From NCBI GenBank assembly GCA_034769895.1, contig JAWRYS010001454.1:186001-250000 (forward strand): a stretch of DNA of 64,000 bases, read 5' to 3'. The notes beneath the pieces were generated by a model that saw only the letters and a list, made by a program, of their open reading frames with translations, did no database searches and was not told where the DNA came from. Shown here in pieces: positions 1 to 12,249 of the stretch. The translations under genes and the position numbers were made by a program. Source of the stretch: Magicicada septendecula (lineage: Eukaryota; Arthropoda; Insecta; Hemiptera; Cicadidae). Position 1 is the first letter of the stretch; each line of letters begins with the position of its first letter.

Positions 1-505
1 AACAAAAATTGTGAGTTTTTAAAAACACTGTCAGCATAACTATTACCGCTTTTGACTTGTAATCAAAAAAAGTAGTTAGAAAAATATATAACATACACTT
101 TTTCCTGTCAATTGGAAGGCCTAATATTTATTTTAAATTGTTTCCTATCTATTTGGTGTTACAGAGTAAATTTAATAGCTTTTATAGAAAGGTGATTTTA
201 CTAGTGCACGGTGACTGCAATTTAAAAATTTCTTACATGATATATTACAACCTATTCTTTCTAGTTTTCAATAGTACGGTCGGGCGTCTAACAAAATAGC
301 TATTTTTTTTTATAAATTGTTAAAGAATTACCTCTTAAAATGTTACACCCTAAGTTAAGTTTAATGAATAACTGAGAACAATTAACTAATGAGTTTACTT
401 TATTTAATCAATACGTGATGGGGATTTAATAAAAATTATTTTAACGCAGTATAACACCTTTCTCAGTGTTAGGAGGACTGAATGAAATTAAAAATGGAAA
501 AGTGA
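1..505. other. AT-rich noncoding DNA
   Basis: No ORF of note, no recognised repeat family and no RNA gene. The 12-mer ACGGTCGGGCGT occurs near 275 and again near 704 in the neighbouring repeat copy, which may be coincidence. Confidence 0.5.
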
Positions 506-890
506 AACCAAATTGATATTCTTGCTTACTGGCTGTTTGATTGGTCTCTCCATTTGTAAGGTTTGTGTGCACAGTTAATACAACGCTGACTGATAATCCT
601 ACGTCAACCTATGTCGTTGAAAACAAACAGATGGTGTTGACAATTTTACGTGTGTTGTTGTGTTATTGGATCGTTTGTTGATTTGTCATTTGGGTTTTGC
701 AGAAACGGTCGGGCGTTGTAGACTGACATCAACTCGTAGGCAGCAGTAACTTTTAACAATGCTGTAATAGTTGAAATCTGTGATGAGTTGAATACACAAA
801 GATGTAGCTATACGGAAAGCAAATTGACTTATTTACTTTGTCCATTGTAATCTTTATTATAAAACCAAATATTTTGCTCAAAAAATTCAA
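506..890 (+). repeat. Dispersed ~400 bp repeat, copy 1 of 3
   Basis: This segment aligns by eye with 5524-5922 and 13127-13525 in the same orientation. Shared landmarks in order are a 'ttgcctactggctgtttgatt'-like start, a 'gttgacaattttacgtgtgttg' block, a 'gcaacggt'-like block about 75 bp later, and an A/T-rich tail with 'aaatatttt..tcaa'. The core can be read in one frame in all three copies (residues like VLTILRVLL are shared), but this copy has a stop about 45 codons in. No family is recognised. It could be a decayed exon, a transposon fragment or a noncoding repeat. Boundaries are approximate. Confidence 0.6.
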
Positions 891-2395
891 CAGGTTGTTA
901 ATAGCAAAAAGTACTTAATGAAATATAAGTGACATGGAATGTGAGCAACTAGTCTACAACAAATACATTACAATAGAAAAGGAATACAGAATTCTGTACT
1001 CGAAAACATAGCTACTTATTTCAACGGTGCGCCTTGCGTGTGAATATTTACATTTGGAATACCATATTGTAAAAGACAAAGGAAGTTAAAGAAAATGATA
1101 CTGTGAGTAATACGTTAACATTTATGAAAGTTTGATTTTCCCAAAAATGTCGTACACTCAATTTCATTGCCGGATTAATTAAATTCTATGACAAATAACT
1201 ATAAGTGACCAAAGGTGTGACATATATAAAAGTAGAATTTGTATTATTCTGAACAGATATGATTACTAAAGTAAATAACATTAAACGAGCACTTTTTCTG
1301 AGATTAATTTTAATTATTATTTCATATTTTATACCAAAGAGCCTCACATCTCATAATGCAGTCTTAACAGCAGACACATTCCTTAATCACTGGATCCTCC
1401 AATAAACGACGTTTATTAAAATTGAACTAAATATCAGTTTTTTAAAGCATTATAGAGATTCCTTAACGTTGTAACCCTAACGTATCTATAAATGCGTGCA
1501 TTGCAAACCTCATTCGGAAATATTCTGGTGCTTCAGGATAGGTCAGGCTGATTAGTCTGACGATGTTTGCTTCAAAATTTAAAGACTTCTTGGAACGCTA
1601 TTGCCTTGCTCTTAACTGAGAACAGTGCACTTCACGAAAATGCTTATTTTTATATCGTTAATTTACAGCTGTTATCAATTGGGCATAGGTGTTCTGGCTG
1701 TCAGGTAATCATTTTATTTTCCAAGATTACTGTTAATTATTCTTTCATGTTTTATATCAAAGAGCCTCACATCTCATAAAAGATTATTTGAATAATGCAG
1801 GTCTCACAGCACAAAGAGTGCGTAACCACTGTTTAATTGTGATAATTAACGCTGGTGATTAGTGACTTAATTGGTGTCTTGTATTTTGCTTTCCACTGTA
1901 CCATACGTCGATCACTAGATCGTCGTAACAATATAATATACGAAAGAGTAAAATGCATACAAAAAAATAATTATGTATATTATTCCCTAATGTACACACG
2001 TATAACAAAATGCAAATGTAACAAATATCAATTAATCTAGGTTACTAGGACGCAGTATTTCATATTATTATCTGGCATAATGTAAATTTAATCCACATAA
2101 CATACCTTGTGTTGCAGAAGCAGGGTGTTAATAAATACACATAAACCCTAACTTGCAACTTTGTAAACCAGAAGTAATACAAATTGTACCAATAAATTAG
2201 GATAAATGCTTGTTTACTATACTGACCCACACCAACTAAGGAATTACAACGACCTCCCATGTGGGGTTGGTTGCTAGCAACTAGCGTTTGGAAAGTTGTT
2301 CAATAAAACATCTAGAATTTTCATCTTCATAACGTAATTAAAATTATGGAACGTGAATAGATTTTGTTTATTGGCAACGTTCCTACCGTGCAATA
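891..2395. other. AT-rich noncoding DNA
   Basis: Short ORFs at 1567-1779 (+), 1855-2040 (+) and 2060-2260 (-) have composition expected of AT-rich chance frames and match no family I recognise. The phrase 'gagcctcacatctcata' occurs twice (near 1340 and 1761), in a short imperfect direct repeat of roughly 100 bp that also shares 'atttcatattttataycaaagagcc' flanking bases. Confidence 0.4.
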
Positions 2396-2984
2396 ACTTA
2401 AGGGGTGTTTAAAAGGTCAACATATGAATTTGTTGACTTTTTCGAAAAATTAGCCTATTATAATATTTGGAGTTTCCTGGATAAAATGATATATAAATCA
2501 TATCTGTGGGGTTCTTAAAAGTATTTTTTTTTATAAAGTTACTTTCATACACGTAAAAGTGTGTCATTTTGCAAGGTATATATTTAAATGTCTCTATCTC
2601 TGAAACTGTTCAACTTAGAAGGCTGTGGTTTTCACTCACTAACAAAGACGGAATATTTGGTTCTGTATGTTGGCTACCCTGTTGTTTACAATATGTTGTG
2701 TTTTTGGATTCTATTTCTTTGTAAACAAAACCATTGTTCCTTTTTATTTTTTATTTAAATTAGTGTTTGTATGCCTAACTCCTCTTCAAGTGAAAACAGT
2801 ATTTTATGAAATGTAAAAGTACAGGCATGCAAAAACTGTAATGAATTGAAGTAGCTACTTAGATAACATTAAAAATAATTAAAATGAAAACAATAATTAA
2901 ACGAATTAAATAATGTAATTAAAATAAGCAAATTTTGTTAAGCACTGGACGGAAATTTACGTGTTATATTTATTGAAAAATCCG

Positions 2985-3709
2985 ACAGAGAGTTTGTGAG
3001 ACACGAAGGATGAGCCCGTCGCCCGCTCGTGTTCTGCGTCCCGAGCTTCAATGCGGAGCTCCTGCCGCAGGGGCTGTGTCGAAAGGATGTTCCAAACAAT
3101 TGTCTGACACTCTATTCGCACAATCCAACTGACGTTTGGCGTACGTTCATAACCGTTGATGAGATTTGGGTCCGCCACAACGCTCCTGAGACCAAAAGAA
3201 CTGTAAAAAAAAATGCCCACCAAATGCGAAAAATCCTAAAGAATGCAAAGACGATTCATCCTGCTAGTGAGGTTATGGCGACTGTTTTTTGAAACGCAAG
3301 TAGAATAATCTTCATTAGCTACCTTAAAAGGGGAAAAAATTAGTGGAGAGTAATAAGCAAAACATACTGCATTTTTTAAAAACGAATTCAAGAAAACAGA
3401 CCACATTTAGAGAAAAAGAAATTGCTGTTGCACCAAGAAAATTTAAATGTCTGTTGTGATGGCTAAAATGAAAGAAGAGAAGTTCGAATTACTTCCTCAC
3501 CCACCACACTTGTCATATTTCACCCCGAGAAACTTCTATTTCTTTCTAATGTAAGAAAATATTTCAGTGGACAACAGTCAAGTCAACGGTGCTGTAAATG
3601 GCTATTTTGAGGACCTCGATAAATTGGGTTATCAGTCTAGATTAGCCGCTTCAGAGCATCGTTGAGAAAATTTATAAATCTAAATGGAGATTATGATGAG
3701 AAATACATT
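2985..3709 (+). pseudogene. Mariner transposase remnant (D34D type)
   Basis: The frame at 3029-3292 contains ITVDEIWVRHNAPETKR, the mariner block with the first catalytic Asp (usual form VDETW..H..PE.K), and runs on to ASEVMATVF. After frame changes the reading resumes at 3459 with KFELLPHPPHLSYFTPRNFY, equivalent to the HPPYSPDL..SD block. Here the third catalytic Asp region reads RN, so the DDD triad is broken. The C-terminus (KFINLNGDYDEK, 3670-3705) is still legible. At least two frameshifts and several stops mean it cannot encode an active enzyme. The N-terminal helix-turn-helix region is missing or unrecognisable. Confidence 0.85.
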
Positions 3710-3725
3710 TAAATTAATCAAACAT

Positions 3726-4322
3726 TCTTGGATTTCGTTGTCCATGACGTGTCCGTTACTTATAATTATTTCACTGCCGACTCGGAACACAACATTTTTT
3801 TTATGGGTAAAAACGTAAAAGTTTAAGCTTATAACTTGAACCGGTTTTCGCTTATAAAAAGCTTCTTCAGAGGCTGCCGCTGGGAGCACTGTCCGTCTTG
3901 TTGTTGGCGACGATATCGACTTTCGAAAGATCGATGTTGTGTGTGAGGGGTGTGATATGTTCGAATAATGCGTGTGATTTGAATTGTGTCTGTTCGTTTA
4001 GGATGTCGTTTTTATTTGTTTTCGTGTGTTTGTATATTTCCAATTGTCTATTCTAGAACAATTTGAAATATACAAACACACGAAAACAAATAAAAACGAC
4101 ATCCTAAACGAACAGACACAATTCAAATCACACGCATTATTCGAACATATCACACCAAGTCGATATCGTCGCCAACTACAAGAACAAGACGGACAGTGCT
4201 CCCAGCGGCAGCCTCTGAAGAATCTTTTTAAAAGCGAAAACCGGTTCAGGTTATAAGGTAAAACTTTTACGTTTTTGCCCATAAAAAACTTTGTGTTCCG
4301 AGTCGGTAGTGAAATAATTATA
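3726..4322. repeat. Foldback insertion with ~270 bp inverted arms
   Basis: Bases from about 3761 to 4047 are the reverse complement of about 4057 to 4324, around a 9-base loop (CTATTCTAG near 4050). The left arm has ~26 extra bases near 3920-3945 that the right arm lacks. A gapped direct repeat (TTAAATTAATCAAA at 3709 and TTTAGTTAATCAAA at 4323) flanks the insert and looks like a 12-14 bp target duplication, so it inserted into the mariner 3' UTR. Each arm contains a CTGAAGA..stem..GAAAACCGG motif like the tails of Penelope-type retroelements. The ORFs here (3998-4282 -, 4026-4256 +) are mirror images of each other across the two arms, not genes. Confidence 0.8.
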
Positions 4323-4386
4323 TTTAGTTAATCAAAAAATATTGTTTTCTTATTCAGGCCCGGAAGGTTTTACCCTACCCCCGTAA

Positions 4387-5523
4387 TGAGGAAATAAATA
4401 TATATATAAAACATATTAACTTATACTGGTAAAATGCTCTAAGAAATATTGCCTTATATTTACATGACCTAAAGCGATTTGCCTGAACAAATAAATTTGA
4501 ATAGAATTTAACCTCTGCTAATGTTTTCGACCTCTTCTTTTTAAAGCCAAATTTCTCCATTTGTGTCTATCCAACACTGATGTCATACTGACGTCAACGC
4601 GTCAAAATAATGTTGTAATATTTCTAAATATTTAAACGTTTCTAGGAAATGTCAAAAACACGTTTTTGTCCCTTGACATCAGCTTGCATTAAAAGTTTAT
4701 TGTTTACTTTCCAGTAGCATTTCGTAAATCGTCTTCACACTAATTTAGTCAAACTTAGTAAAGTTATTGTGATAGATTTAAAATTTTCTACGAAATATAA
4801 GATGTTATGTACACCTGCCTCTCTTAAATGTTGTTCTACTATACACGCGTTTAATACTACTTGAATATGATAACAATGATTTGAATGCTGAGAGAATTAT
4901 TTGTGCATTTGTGTACAAAAAGATATGCGTAGAATCTTATTCATTTAAAATTATACTACTGCATGGCAACTCAGACGATGCACCTTCATTATATATTTTG
5001 TCATTCGCATAAATTTTTCATAAACATGGTTAATATGTAAGTTATTCAACAAATAAATGCTGGAAAATTTGTTACTGGAAAAATGTAATGTTGTTAGTAA
5101 ATTACGTATAGGCTTACAATATTAACACTTTTTGTTCATAAATCAATTTTAAATTTAGAAATCCATACAAATATAGTGTTTAGATATTCTTATTAAATTG
5201 CCGGTTTAAAACAATACGTTTTAGTATTGAATTTTAGTTTCAACTCTATTATCGTTATTCTGTAAGCTGCAGAATTGTTGTAAAAACTACAGATAGATTT
5301 GGAGACTAACATTTGTTTACATTACACATGAATCTTACAACCCTAAAAAAATTTAGTTCCCGCTAAACTATAGACATCGCTCTGCAAACTTTCCATCTGA
5401 ACCTCGTATGTTCTAACTAATTATTTAGTAAAGGAGTGAGTGTTTGGTAAATTTAACTAACATTTGATTTACGAGTTTAAAGATCTCACTCACTGTGTAC
5501 GTAACTGGGGAATAGTATCATAG
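4387..5523. other. AT-rich noncoding DNA
   Basis: No gene, repeat or RNA is recognised. The minus ORF at 4375-4560 overlaps the mariner end and is not supported. Confidence 0.4.
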
Positions 5524-5922
5524 AAAATCAAATTGACGTTTTTGCCTACAGATTGTTTGATTGTGTGTCCATTTGTAGCATTTGTGAACACAGCTAATGC
5601 ATCGCTCACTGTTAATACTGCGGCAACGTATGTCGGTGAAGGCAATAAGATTGTGTTGACAATTTTGCCTGTGATGCTTTATATCTGTATCGTGTGCTGG
5701 TCTGCTGTTTATGCTTGCAGCAACGGTTTGGTGTCATCAAATTGAATCAAATGTCTGCCACAATATGCGCTGACAGACAGTTGTAATGTGTAGCAAAGCT
5801 TTGTACGATTTACAGGTTGTAATAATTGAAATATACCAAAATATGGTGACATTAAAAAGCAAATTAGCTCATGTTTTTGTGTAATTAGTCTTCAAGTGAA
5901 AAGGAAATATTTTGATCAACCG
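5524..5922 (+). repeat. Dispersed ~400 bp repeat, copy 2 of 3
   Basis: Second copy of the repeat at 506 and 13127. It carries the longest uninterrupted version of the shared frame (5533-5745), with residues NTAATYVGEGNKIVLTIL aligned to NPAATNVGQIKQIVLTIL in the third copy. The predicted peptide has a hydrophobic C-terminal stretch but no recognised domain, and it lacks an obvious splice context. I treat it as a repeat with a possibly coding ancestry. Confidence 0.6.
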
Positions 5923-6236
5923 TTTTTATAAGATACATACGTGACCGTATAATTATTTGTCCTCGTCGCAACATTTGAACGAGTTCCTAAACGTCGTCGT
6001 GCCTTTTGCCAGACTTATAGAGATAGGATGAAGGATTCTTATCAAAAGAACTGATAGAAAATCTTCTGTCTGCACCGTTTTCTGTATGATTTCAAGTGGC
6101 ATTACGTCAAGTGAATTACGGAAAGTGTAAATCAAGTTAACCAGGTCTAACGTTCTTGCAACCTTTATACAATGTGCAATGAATAATTTTTGTTCCTACT
6201 TCTCAGTTACGGGTTTTTAGTGTCTTACTTATAAAC
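5923..6236. other. Noncoding DNA
   Basis: Contains a 60-residue minus ORF (5953-6135) without recognisable domains. Nothing else is visible. Confidence 0.4.
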
Positions 6237-6475
6237 ATGTTTCACGCGTGTAAGGTAGGCAGCATTCGTGGCACGTGTGTCATACGTCTGGCAGCAATCT
6301 CTACAACTTCGGGGAGCATTGCGAATCCGAAGGCGCTAGGCTTTTCTGCGCTACGCAGAGGCTGGCAGATAGTTCTCCACGCGTCGAGAAGATTGTCCTG
6401 GAACAAGCTCGAAACCTTTCTCATTATATGGAGACATATTTCAGAACGTCAGGCACGTTGAGATTTTGATTCAGT
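6237..6475. other. GC-richer pocket with overlapping ORFs, unclassified
   Basis: This ~240 bp patch is distinctly richer in G, C and CpG than its surroundings and is open in two plus frames (6237-6461, 6275-6469) and one minus frame (6242-6424). The frame at 6275 ends in a plausible amphipathic helix (EKIVLEQARNLSHYMETYF), but no family is recognised. It may be a transposon or exon fragment. GC-rich patches often give overlapping open frames by chance. Confidence 0.3.
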
Positions 6476-6580
6476 GCGTGTGTCAACGTTTTACCGTAAA
6501 GTGACAATTGTGAATTGTTGTGTGCAAACGTCTGAATTGTATTTTTTATTAAGGCAGTGTTAAATAGGTGATATTTATTA

Positions 6581-6824
6581 TCCGTGTCTGAACTGAACAA
6601 ACTTGCCTCCGTAATATCTTGTTTCGCTTAGATAAAACCATGTAATACCAGAGGGAATTGGCAAGCTTTAGGGGCGCGCACATGCCATGTTAAATTGGCC
6701 CAAGAGACTGGAGTCATTTGTTTATTATTCTGTAATCTGTTTTAGTAATGTTATGACATTTCATATTTGAAATTGTAAAGTGACTTTACACTGTTTTCAT
6801 AGTCGAAATTATTACACATATTAA
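6581..6824 (+). repeat. Direct repeat pair, copy A
   Basis: Starts TCCGTGTCTGAACTGAAC and matches 7507-7739 nearly throughout, ending in ATTACACATATTAA. Copies differ by scattered substitutions and small indels. It contains an ATAAAACCATGTAA stretch and a TTGGCCCAAGAGACT stretch, with no ORF and no visible terminal inverted repeats. Probably a short interspersed element or a local duplication of ~0.9 kb offset. Confidence 0.8.
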
Positions 6825-7506
6825 GCCTAACACTTATCAGTTGGGACATTATGTGTAAGAGGGGTCATCTAATAGACGTTATAAAGAGCTAATGTTATCT
6901 TACAATGAAAATACTGTCTATAGGAGAGGAGAAGGAGAATACTGTCTTTGCAAAGTCGAATGTACAAGTGCTTGACGTGAAAAAATATGTACGATTTTTT
7001 ATTTTAATAATATAATCACAGTTACTAAACTAAATTATATAACTATTGACCTTGTTTTAATACTTAATTAATTCATAATCTTATATTACGCCATAATTGC
7101 AAAATAAACACTTAAAATTAATCATTACACTGAACGAAGACGATCTCCCTATTGGTACAAGTTGTCTGAAAACATACATTAATAGTAAAAACTACGGACA
7201 GATCCCTTTCCCCGTCACACACACACACACACACATACACACTCGTATACCTTATGAAACAGCTACACAAGTTCAAATCAAATCCGGTAAAATTTCTTCG
7301 GCAAAGATGATGACGAAAACGTGATAACATCGTGTCCGGTCGGTATCTCTGGGTGAAGAGAATCCAATATGTCGCGTATAATAATGTTAACTAGACTCAC
7401 CGTTTCGTGCTGGAGCATGAGTGACTCCATTGTATAAAACAATCATAATTGTTTGTAATTACCAGGCTTTTTCCTTATGTAGTTTATATGTGTACTTTAT
7501 AATATG
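6825..7506. other. Noncoding DNA between repeat copies, with a short CA tract
   Basis: Holds a CA/CACACATACAC microsatellite at 7216-7242. The ORFs at 7097-7324 (+) and 7118-7330 (-) run through it and are not supported. Confidence 0.5.
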
Positions 7507-7739
7507 TCCGTGTCTGAACTGAACAAACTTGCCTCCGTAACATCTTGTCTCGCTTAAATAAAACCATGTAACGTCGAATGGAATTGACAAGTTTTAGGAG
7601 CGCACCCATGCCATGCTAAATTGGCCCAAGAGACTCAAGTGTTTTTTATTATTGAGCAATCTGTTTTAGTAACCTTTCTCATTTAAAATTATAAAGTGAC
7701 TTCAGTGTTTTCACAGTGGAAATCATTACACATATTAAT
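7507..7739 (+). repeat. Direct repeat pair, copy B
   Basis: Second copy of 6581-6824, about 926 bp downstream in the same orientation. Confidence 0.8.
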
Positions 7740-8409
7740 ATGTTGTTATCACTGAATTACATGATTTTATACTAAATTGTATGCTTATATAATTACTAGA
7801 GAATAAGAGAATTATTACAAGCCATTAAAACACATCACAGTACATAATTATAATGTAACAATTAATGAAGCGATATTAGAATGAATTGAATTTGTTTTCT
7901 AGGTTACAAATTTTGAATCTCTTTACGTGTTTAGACTATTAGTTTGTTAACATGAATGTTAATACTTTTGCTCTGGATATCTTGTCTGTTTCTCCGAAAA
8001 ACAGCATCAGAATGTAACGCTGTATAAAACTGCAGGACCATACCACATTGACGTTTTGTAAGACATGCTTAAGCTATTCCTACACAGATATAGCCTATAC
8101 GTATACTTAGGCTGTACACATGCAAACCTAGTTATTTTATATCAACTGCTGTCGCAGTTGGCAGTCATTCAGTAGGACCTGTAGACTTATTTCCTTCCTC
8201 GTGGTTAAAGCAGAAACTTGTTCCTTTAACGTTGAAACGGGAAACGGATGTACATAATGATAACAGCTCACTCTTAATTTTGAGCAAGCCAGCGGGTTTA
8301 AAAAAATGCTCAGTGTGCGGATGATTTTTGTGCGTTTCCTTGTTTTTGTATAGTTTATTGATTTGTTCCCGTCTGCGATTTAGATCGTAGTAAGTAACTT
8401 GAAGCTTTC

Positions 8410-8455
<46 letters not shown>

Positions 8456-11039
8456 GAAATACCAGAAATACTCTTATTGGGTTCACGCTACGAGAAACAC
8501 AGTATAGGAACACAGCGTTTGTAGGTAGAAGAAAGTCTCTATTTACACTTTAAAGAGTTACATATCCCTTTCTTCGTAGGTTTACTTGAATAGTGACGCT
8601 CTTTGCATTTTTCACTACTCAGATTGACATATATTTCCTTATTTAAATTACTTGAAGTGTTGATACTGAGAAATGTACATGTTTTTATATGCGCAAAGAA
8701 TTAACAAATATATTTTTAGAGATCACCAAAGAATTCCTCAGATGTTTGATTCCGCATATTTCGTTGTTGTTGTTAGCCTGGTTTACACCTATAAAACGTA
8801 AGTAAACGTAATGTTCTGCTGTTGCGCATTCGGTGAAAATTCCACACTCTTGTCACTTCATACCCCAGTTGTCGTATACTACTTATTATTTCTTGTTTGT
8901 TATTTGAGTATCTGTTCATAATCACTCTTCAACAGCTTGTACTCTGCAGGCGTAAGCAAGTAGTTAGCAAGTATCAAACCATGTTATTTCTACAGCGTTA
9001 ACCAAGTGGAAATTGTAATGTTTAGTAAGAATTCGACAAGGGGGTTATAGTTATAGATACAGTTATCATACTGTTATGCGACAAATTTTTGAAACGGGAC
9101 GCTATCACTATATAAACCTTCATAACTTCTTCTTTATATATACTCGACAAGCGATTGATTCCGTACACAGAGATAACTACTCCAAACTTACTGCAGATAT
9201 GAAAACGTAAGAAACTTAAGTCAAGTTAGATAAGATAAAACACTATATATCTCTAATAGTAAGTTAAATATTGCTGCAAAGCTAACAGGCCAATGAAATT
9301 ATATAGGATAGTGAATATTAATTTTACCAATAATAATTTTTAAATCAACAGTAAATTGAGACTAGACAGTGTGCCTTCATACTCAACACTTTGTTACACT
9401 CACAAATTGAAGACAGTGTCATAGGTAAGAATAACCATTTAGAGCGTAATCTAAATAACAAAATGGTAATATGTAGAACAACCAAAAATGCAGTTTTTTA
9501 TTCATAATGGTTTTTCCAAAATAAGTATAATTATTAGTTAAAATGTAATAAATGGATATAGTCGAATACAAAACGTTTTCTTATATTAGTTCAACTAAAA
9601 TGTGGAGAGATTCATTGTCTCAAGGAAAACGTTAACGATTGAATTTATATTCATGAACAGGAATCATACAACCTGTACACTGGATGCTGACGAAGGTTTA
9701 AATTTTGGAACTACCATGTTTATAAAGTACACGTTCCTGCTTCTATTCCATGAACTGGAAACAGACAGTGTATACCAACAGTGACATATCACGAACGGTA
9801 AAGTTCTGGGGTTCTTCGGCTACTTGTTAATGAGGTTATTCAAGGCAATGTAGACAGAAATAGAAATATAATTCTATCAGATTCCCTATTAATTGATGTG
9901 GATAAGACAGTGACAAATTTATCAATTCACGGTATTATCAAATTGGCCTAGACAGAGAAGCGTAGGGAAAATTAACAAAATGAATCACAACGTTCAGGAA
10001 CTGATAACGACAATAAAAAATAAAAGAAGTAATTTAGAAGTTTAGAGAAATCACAAATGAATCATCAGATTGGACTTCAAATTAGCACAAGAAACGTCTT
10101 AGCATCAATATAAACGGAATTCTACTGGAACGAATTAACTGTAGTTTGTAAATTGTTTTTATCTTTTTTTTATTCGAATCGGGGTAAGAAATTCGAAATT
10201 CGAACAACATGGGTTCAGAAAACTAAGGAAAAGTGCGATATTTTCTTATAAAACTTTAAGATCCTATTCTATCTGCTTGGGATCAGAACAAACCATTCTT
10301 GGTTAAACCCTTATTGAAGATGATGATGAACTTTAACGTATACTCATAACACTCGTAAAGTCTAAAGTGACTATGGCAGGATATCTAACTGAATCGGCTA
10401 GGCAATATAACGTTGTGGATACCGCTTAATATAAAAAATTATTTGCTATACATTTATTTTATTTCCTGTAGATTGGTCATAAAACTTTCTCAGAATACAT
10501 TATTAAGAAATATAAAAATATGACACTTTTAGACTTCAAAAGTAAATACAGTATAAGAACAACAAACAGTATGTAGCCTAAGTATATGTAACAACGAACG
10601 TTTTACTCTTACGACGCTCACACAGATCGTAGTGTTTACAGTAAAAACAGAATAAAACACCAATGTAATCCCTATAAAGTTTAATTAGACAACAAAAGCA
10701 GATAAAAATTGACAAAAGAATCCTCATAGAAGAGTACAAGTTACTTTGTCTAATACACAAAAATAAATGTTATCTCCCACTAAACCTCAACACCCACTTC
10801 AGTTAGTTCTTAAAAATCACGAAGTGTAACTGAAATGGTAAGCCGCTAGATGACGCTTATACATACCTCGCAGAGGTTCCAGAGAATCCACCACTCTTCG
10901 GCCGACGAGTCAAGAGAGTTGCGTAATTTACAAGGACTCTGGTATTTGCTAGAAGCTAGGTTAGTGCACGACTTTGACACACTGCACTGACCAAATACAG
11001 TAGACTAGTCGAGAAGCGTGTGGAAAGGTAATCTCAAAT
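7740..11039. other. AT-rich noncoding DNA
   Basis: No recognised gene. The 60-residue ORFs at 9602-9784 (+) and 10578-10760 (-) have no family signature. From about 10830 to 11039 the sequence becomes GC-richer and abuts the gypsy integrase relic on its 3' side, so it is probably the 3' part or LTR of that minus-strand element, though I cannot define the ends. Confidence 0.4.
8410..8452. repeat. (AC)n microsatellite, ~21 units
   Basis: Uninterrupted AC dinucleotide run. Confidence 0.98.
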
Positions 11040-11930
11040 TATCTAGTGTTCCGTAATTGTCTTTCATGTCAACGTATCACTGTAGGCCTACCCACCTTAA
11101 ACCAGTTCGTCTCGACCTGAGAAACCGTCACTGCAGTACTCCTTGGGCGAAGCAATATAGGTGGACAGCCTTGAATTTTCGCTGCCCTTCTTGTTGTATC
11201 CGATAAGCAACACTTTTACTTGTCTTTTTTATGGTATAAGGGCTTTAAAATACCAGTCAGTTTGAAATATCAGGGAGCGACCACGAAGACGCTTTGGGCT
11301 GTAAAACCAAACCTGGATTCCTTCAAAACTCACACTACTGCTGCGATGTCATATCGAATTTTCATTTTGCCACTGTCTATCTTGAACCGTCCTCTTATCA
11401 AACGATTCTGCTACGACGGTTGGTTTTTAAATTCCAAAGAATAATTCTGTATGTCTTGGAGCTGAGACTAGGATGACCCGAACATCAAATGCCCAGAAAA
11501 ACCATCTCCTGTCCAAACACCAGTTGGAGTTATGCTGGTTATATCGTGTACTGATGACCTATACGGCATTAGGAATACTGGTATATGTTAGTCCCAGTCT
11601 GTTTGGTTCTCACCAGCAACCTTCCATAGGTGCTGCTTAGTTGTCCTGTTAAAAATAGGACAATTTCTAAATTCCTTAAAACTCAAATAAGTGTTATAAT
11701 TCTTTAAAAACTCCGGACTCTAAACTCCTCCCTTGATCCGTATGGAAATGTCGGTTTTCATCGTAAGTAACAGGAAAAGGTTCAGCAATGCCTATGACAA
11801 TTATCCCAAATGGAAATTCGACGTTATACAGTCTCATTTTTCTCGCCCGTAGCGGGTTTTTGGGCTTTGCTTGCAGCACATATTTGCCAGGTCCGAAACC
11901 ATTCCCTACATTGTGCCGAAGAGGAAGCCA
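11040..11930 (-). pseudogene. Ty3/gypsy-like integrase remnant
   Basis: Read on the minus strand, 11879-11694 gives RARKMRLYNVEFPFGIIVIG followed by EPFPVTYDENRHF, the start of a gypsy integrase catalytic core, which jumps straight to HTDQGR (11728-11745), the block with the second catalytic Asp. About 50 residues that normally separate these are missing, so there is an internal deletion. Further on, in shifting frames, come VWFYSPKRLRGRS (11273-11312) and RIQQEGQRKFKAVHL (about 11160-11205), typical of the integrase C-terminal domain. Reverse transcriptase and RNase H are absent. It is a different, less complete family member than the element at 42-50 kb. Confidence 0.75.
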
Positions 11931-12240
11931 GTATAATTGTTTTTTTTATTTTTTCAAATTGTTCTTATTATTTTTAAAGTGTGACGTTATTTGTCTAACA
12001 CTTCACCACCATGTATCTGAATGCACCATACAACATAATAATGTCATTATTTTAAGTTTGCTTCCTACAGGGTTATGGAAGTTTTTAAAGTGCCTTAAAT
12101 CTCTCACAATGGAGGAGAACGCGGTAGTCGTAAAAGGTTACGGGGCTTCTGAAGGAAAAGTAATTCAGTTATTATAGATGATAAAAGTTTTTTATTCAAT
12201 TTTCTATTGTATTGTATTTATTGTTCATAGCCTAAAGGTA
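11931..12240. other. T-rich noncoding DNA
   Basis: The 129-residue plus ORF 11788-12177 crosses from antisense of the integrase relic into T-rich sequence and is not a credible gene. Confidence 0.4.
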
Positions 12241-12249
12241 CCATATATA

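Larger units (their letters stand above)
2396..4386 (+). mobile_element. Mariner (Tc1/mariner) relic with nested foldback
   Basis: The right end near 4352-4386 (GGCCCGGAAGGTTTTACC, then CCCCGTAA) has the form of an irritans-type mariner inverted terminal repeat. A degraded match in inverse orientation, TTAAGGGGTGTTTAAAAGG, lies at 2398. Transposase remains lie between (2985-3709). Removing the ~600 bp insertion at about 3726-4322 leaves roughly 1.4 kb, close to the usual 1.3 kb of mariners. The stretch 2430-2980, where the N-terminal DNA-binding part should be, is not recognisable, so the left end is tentative. The right end and the transposase core are the firm evidence. Confidence 0.6.

Noticed and set aside
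3998..4282. Minus ORF of 94 residues and its plus counterpart 4026-4256
   Set aside because: They are the two arms of the foldback read on opposite strands and encode mirror versions of the same noncoding sequence.
11788..12177. 129-residue plus ORF
   Set aside because: Its first third is antisense to an integrase remnant and the rest is T-rich; no domain.
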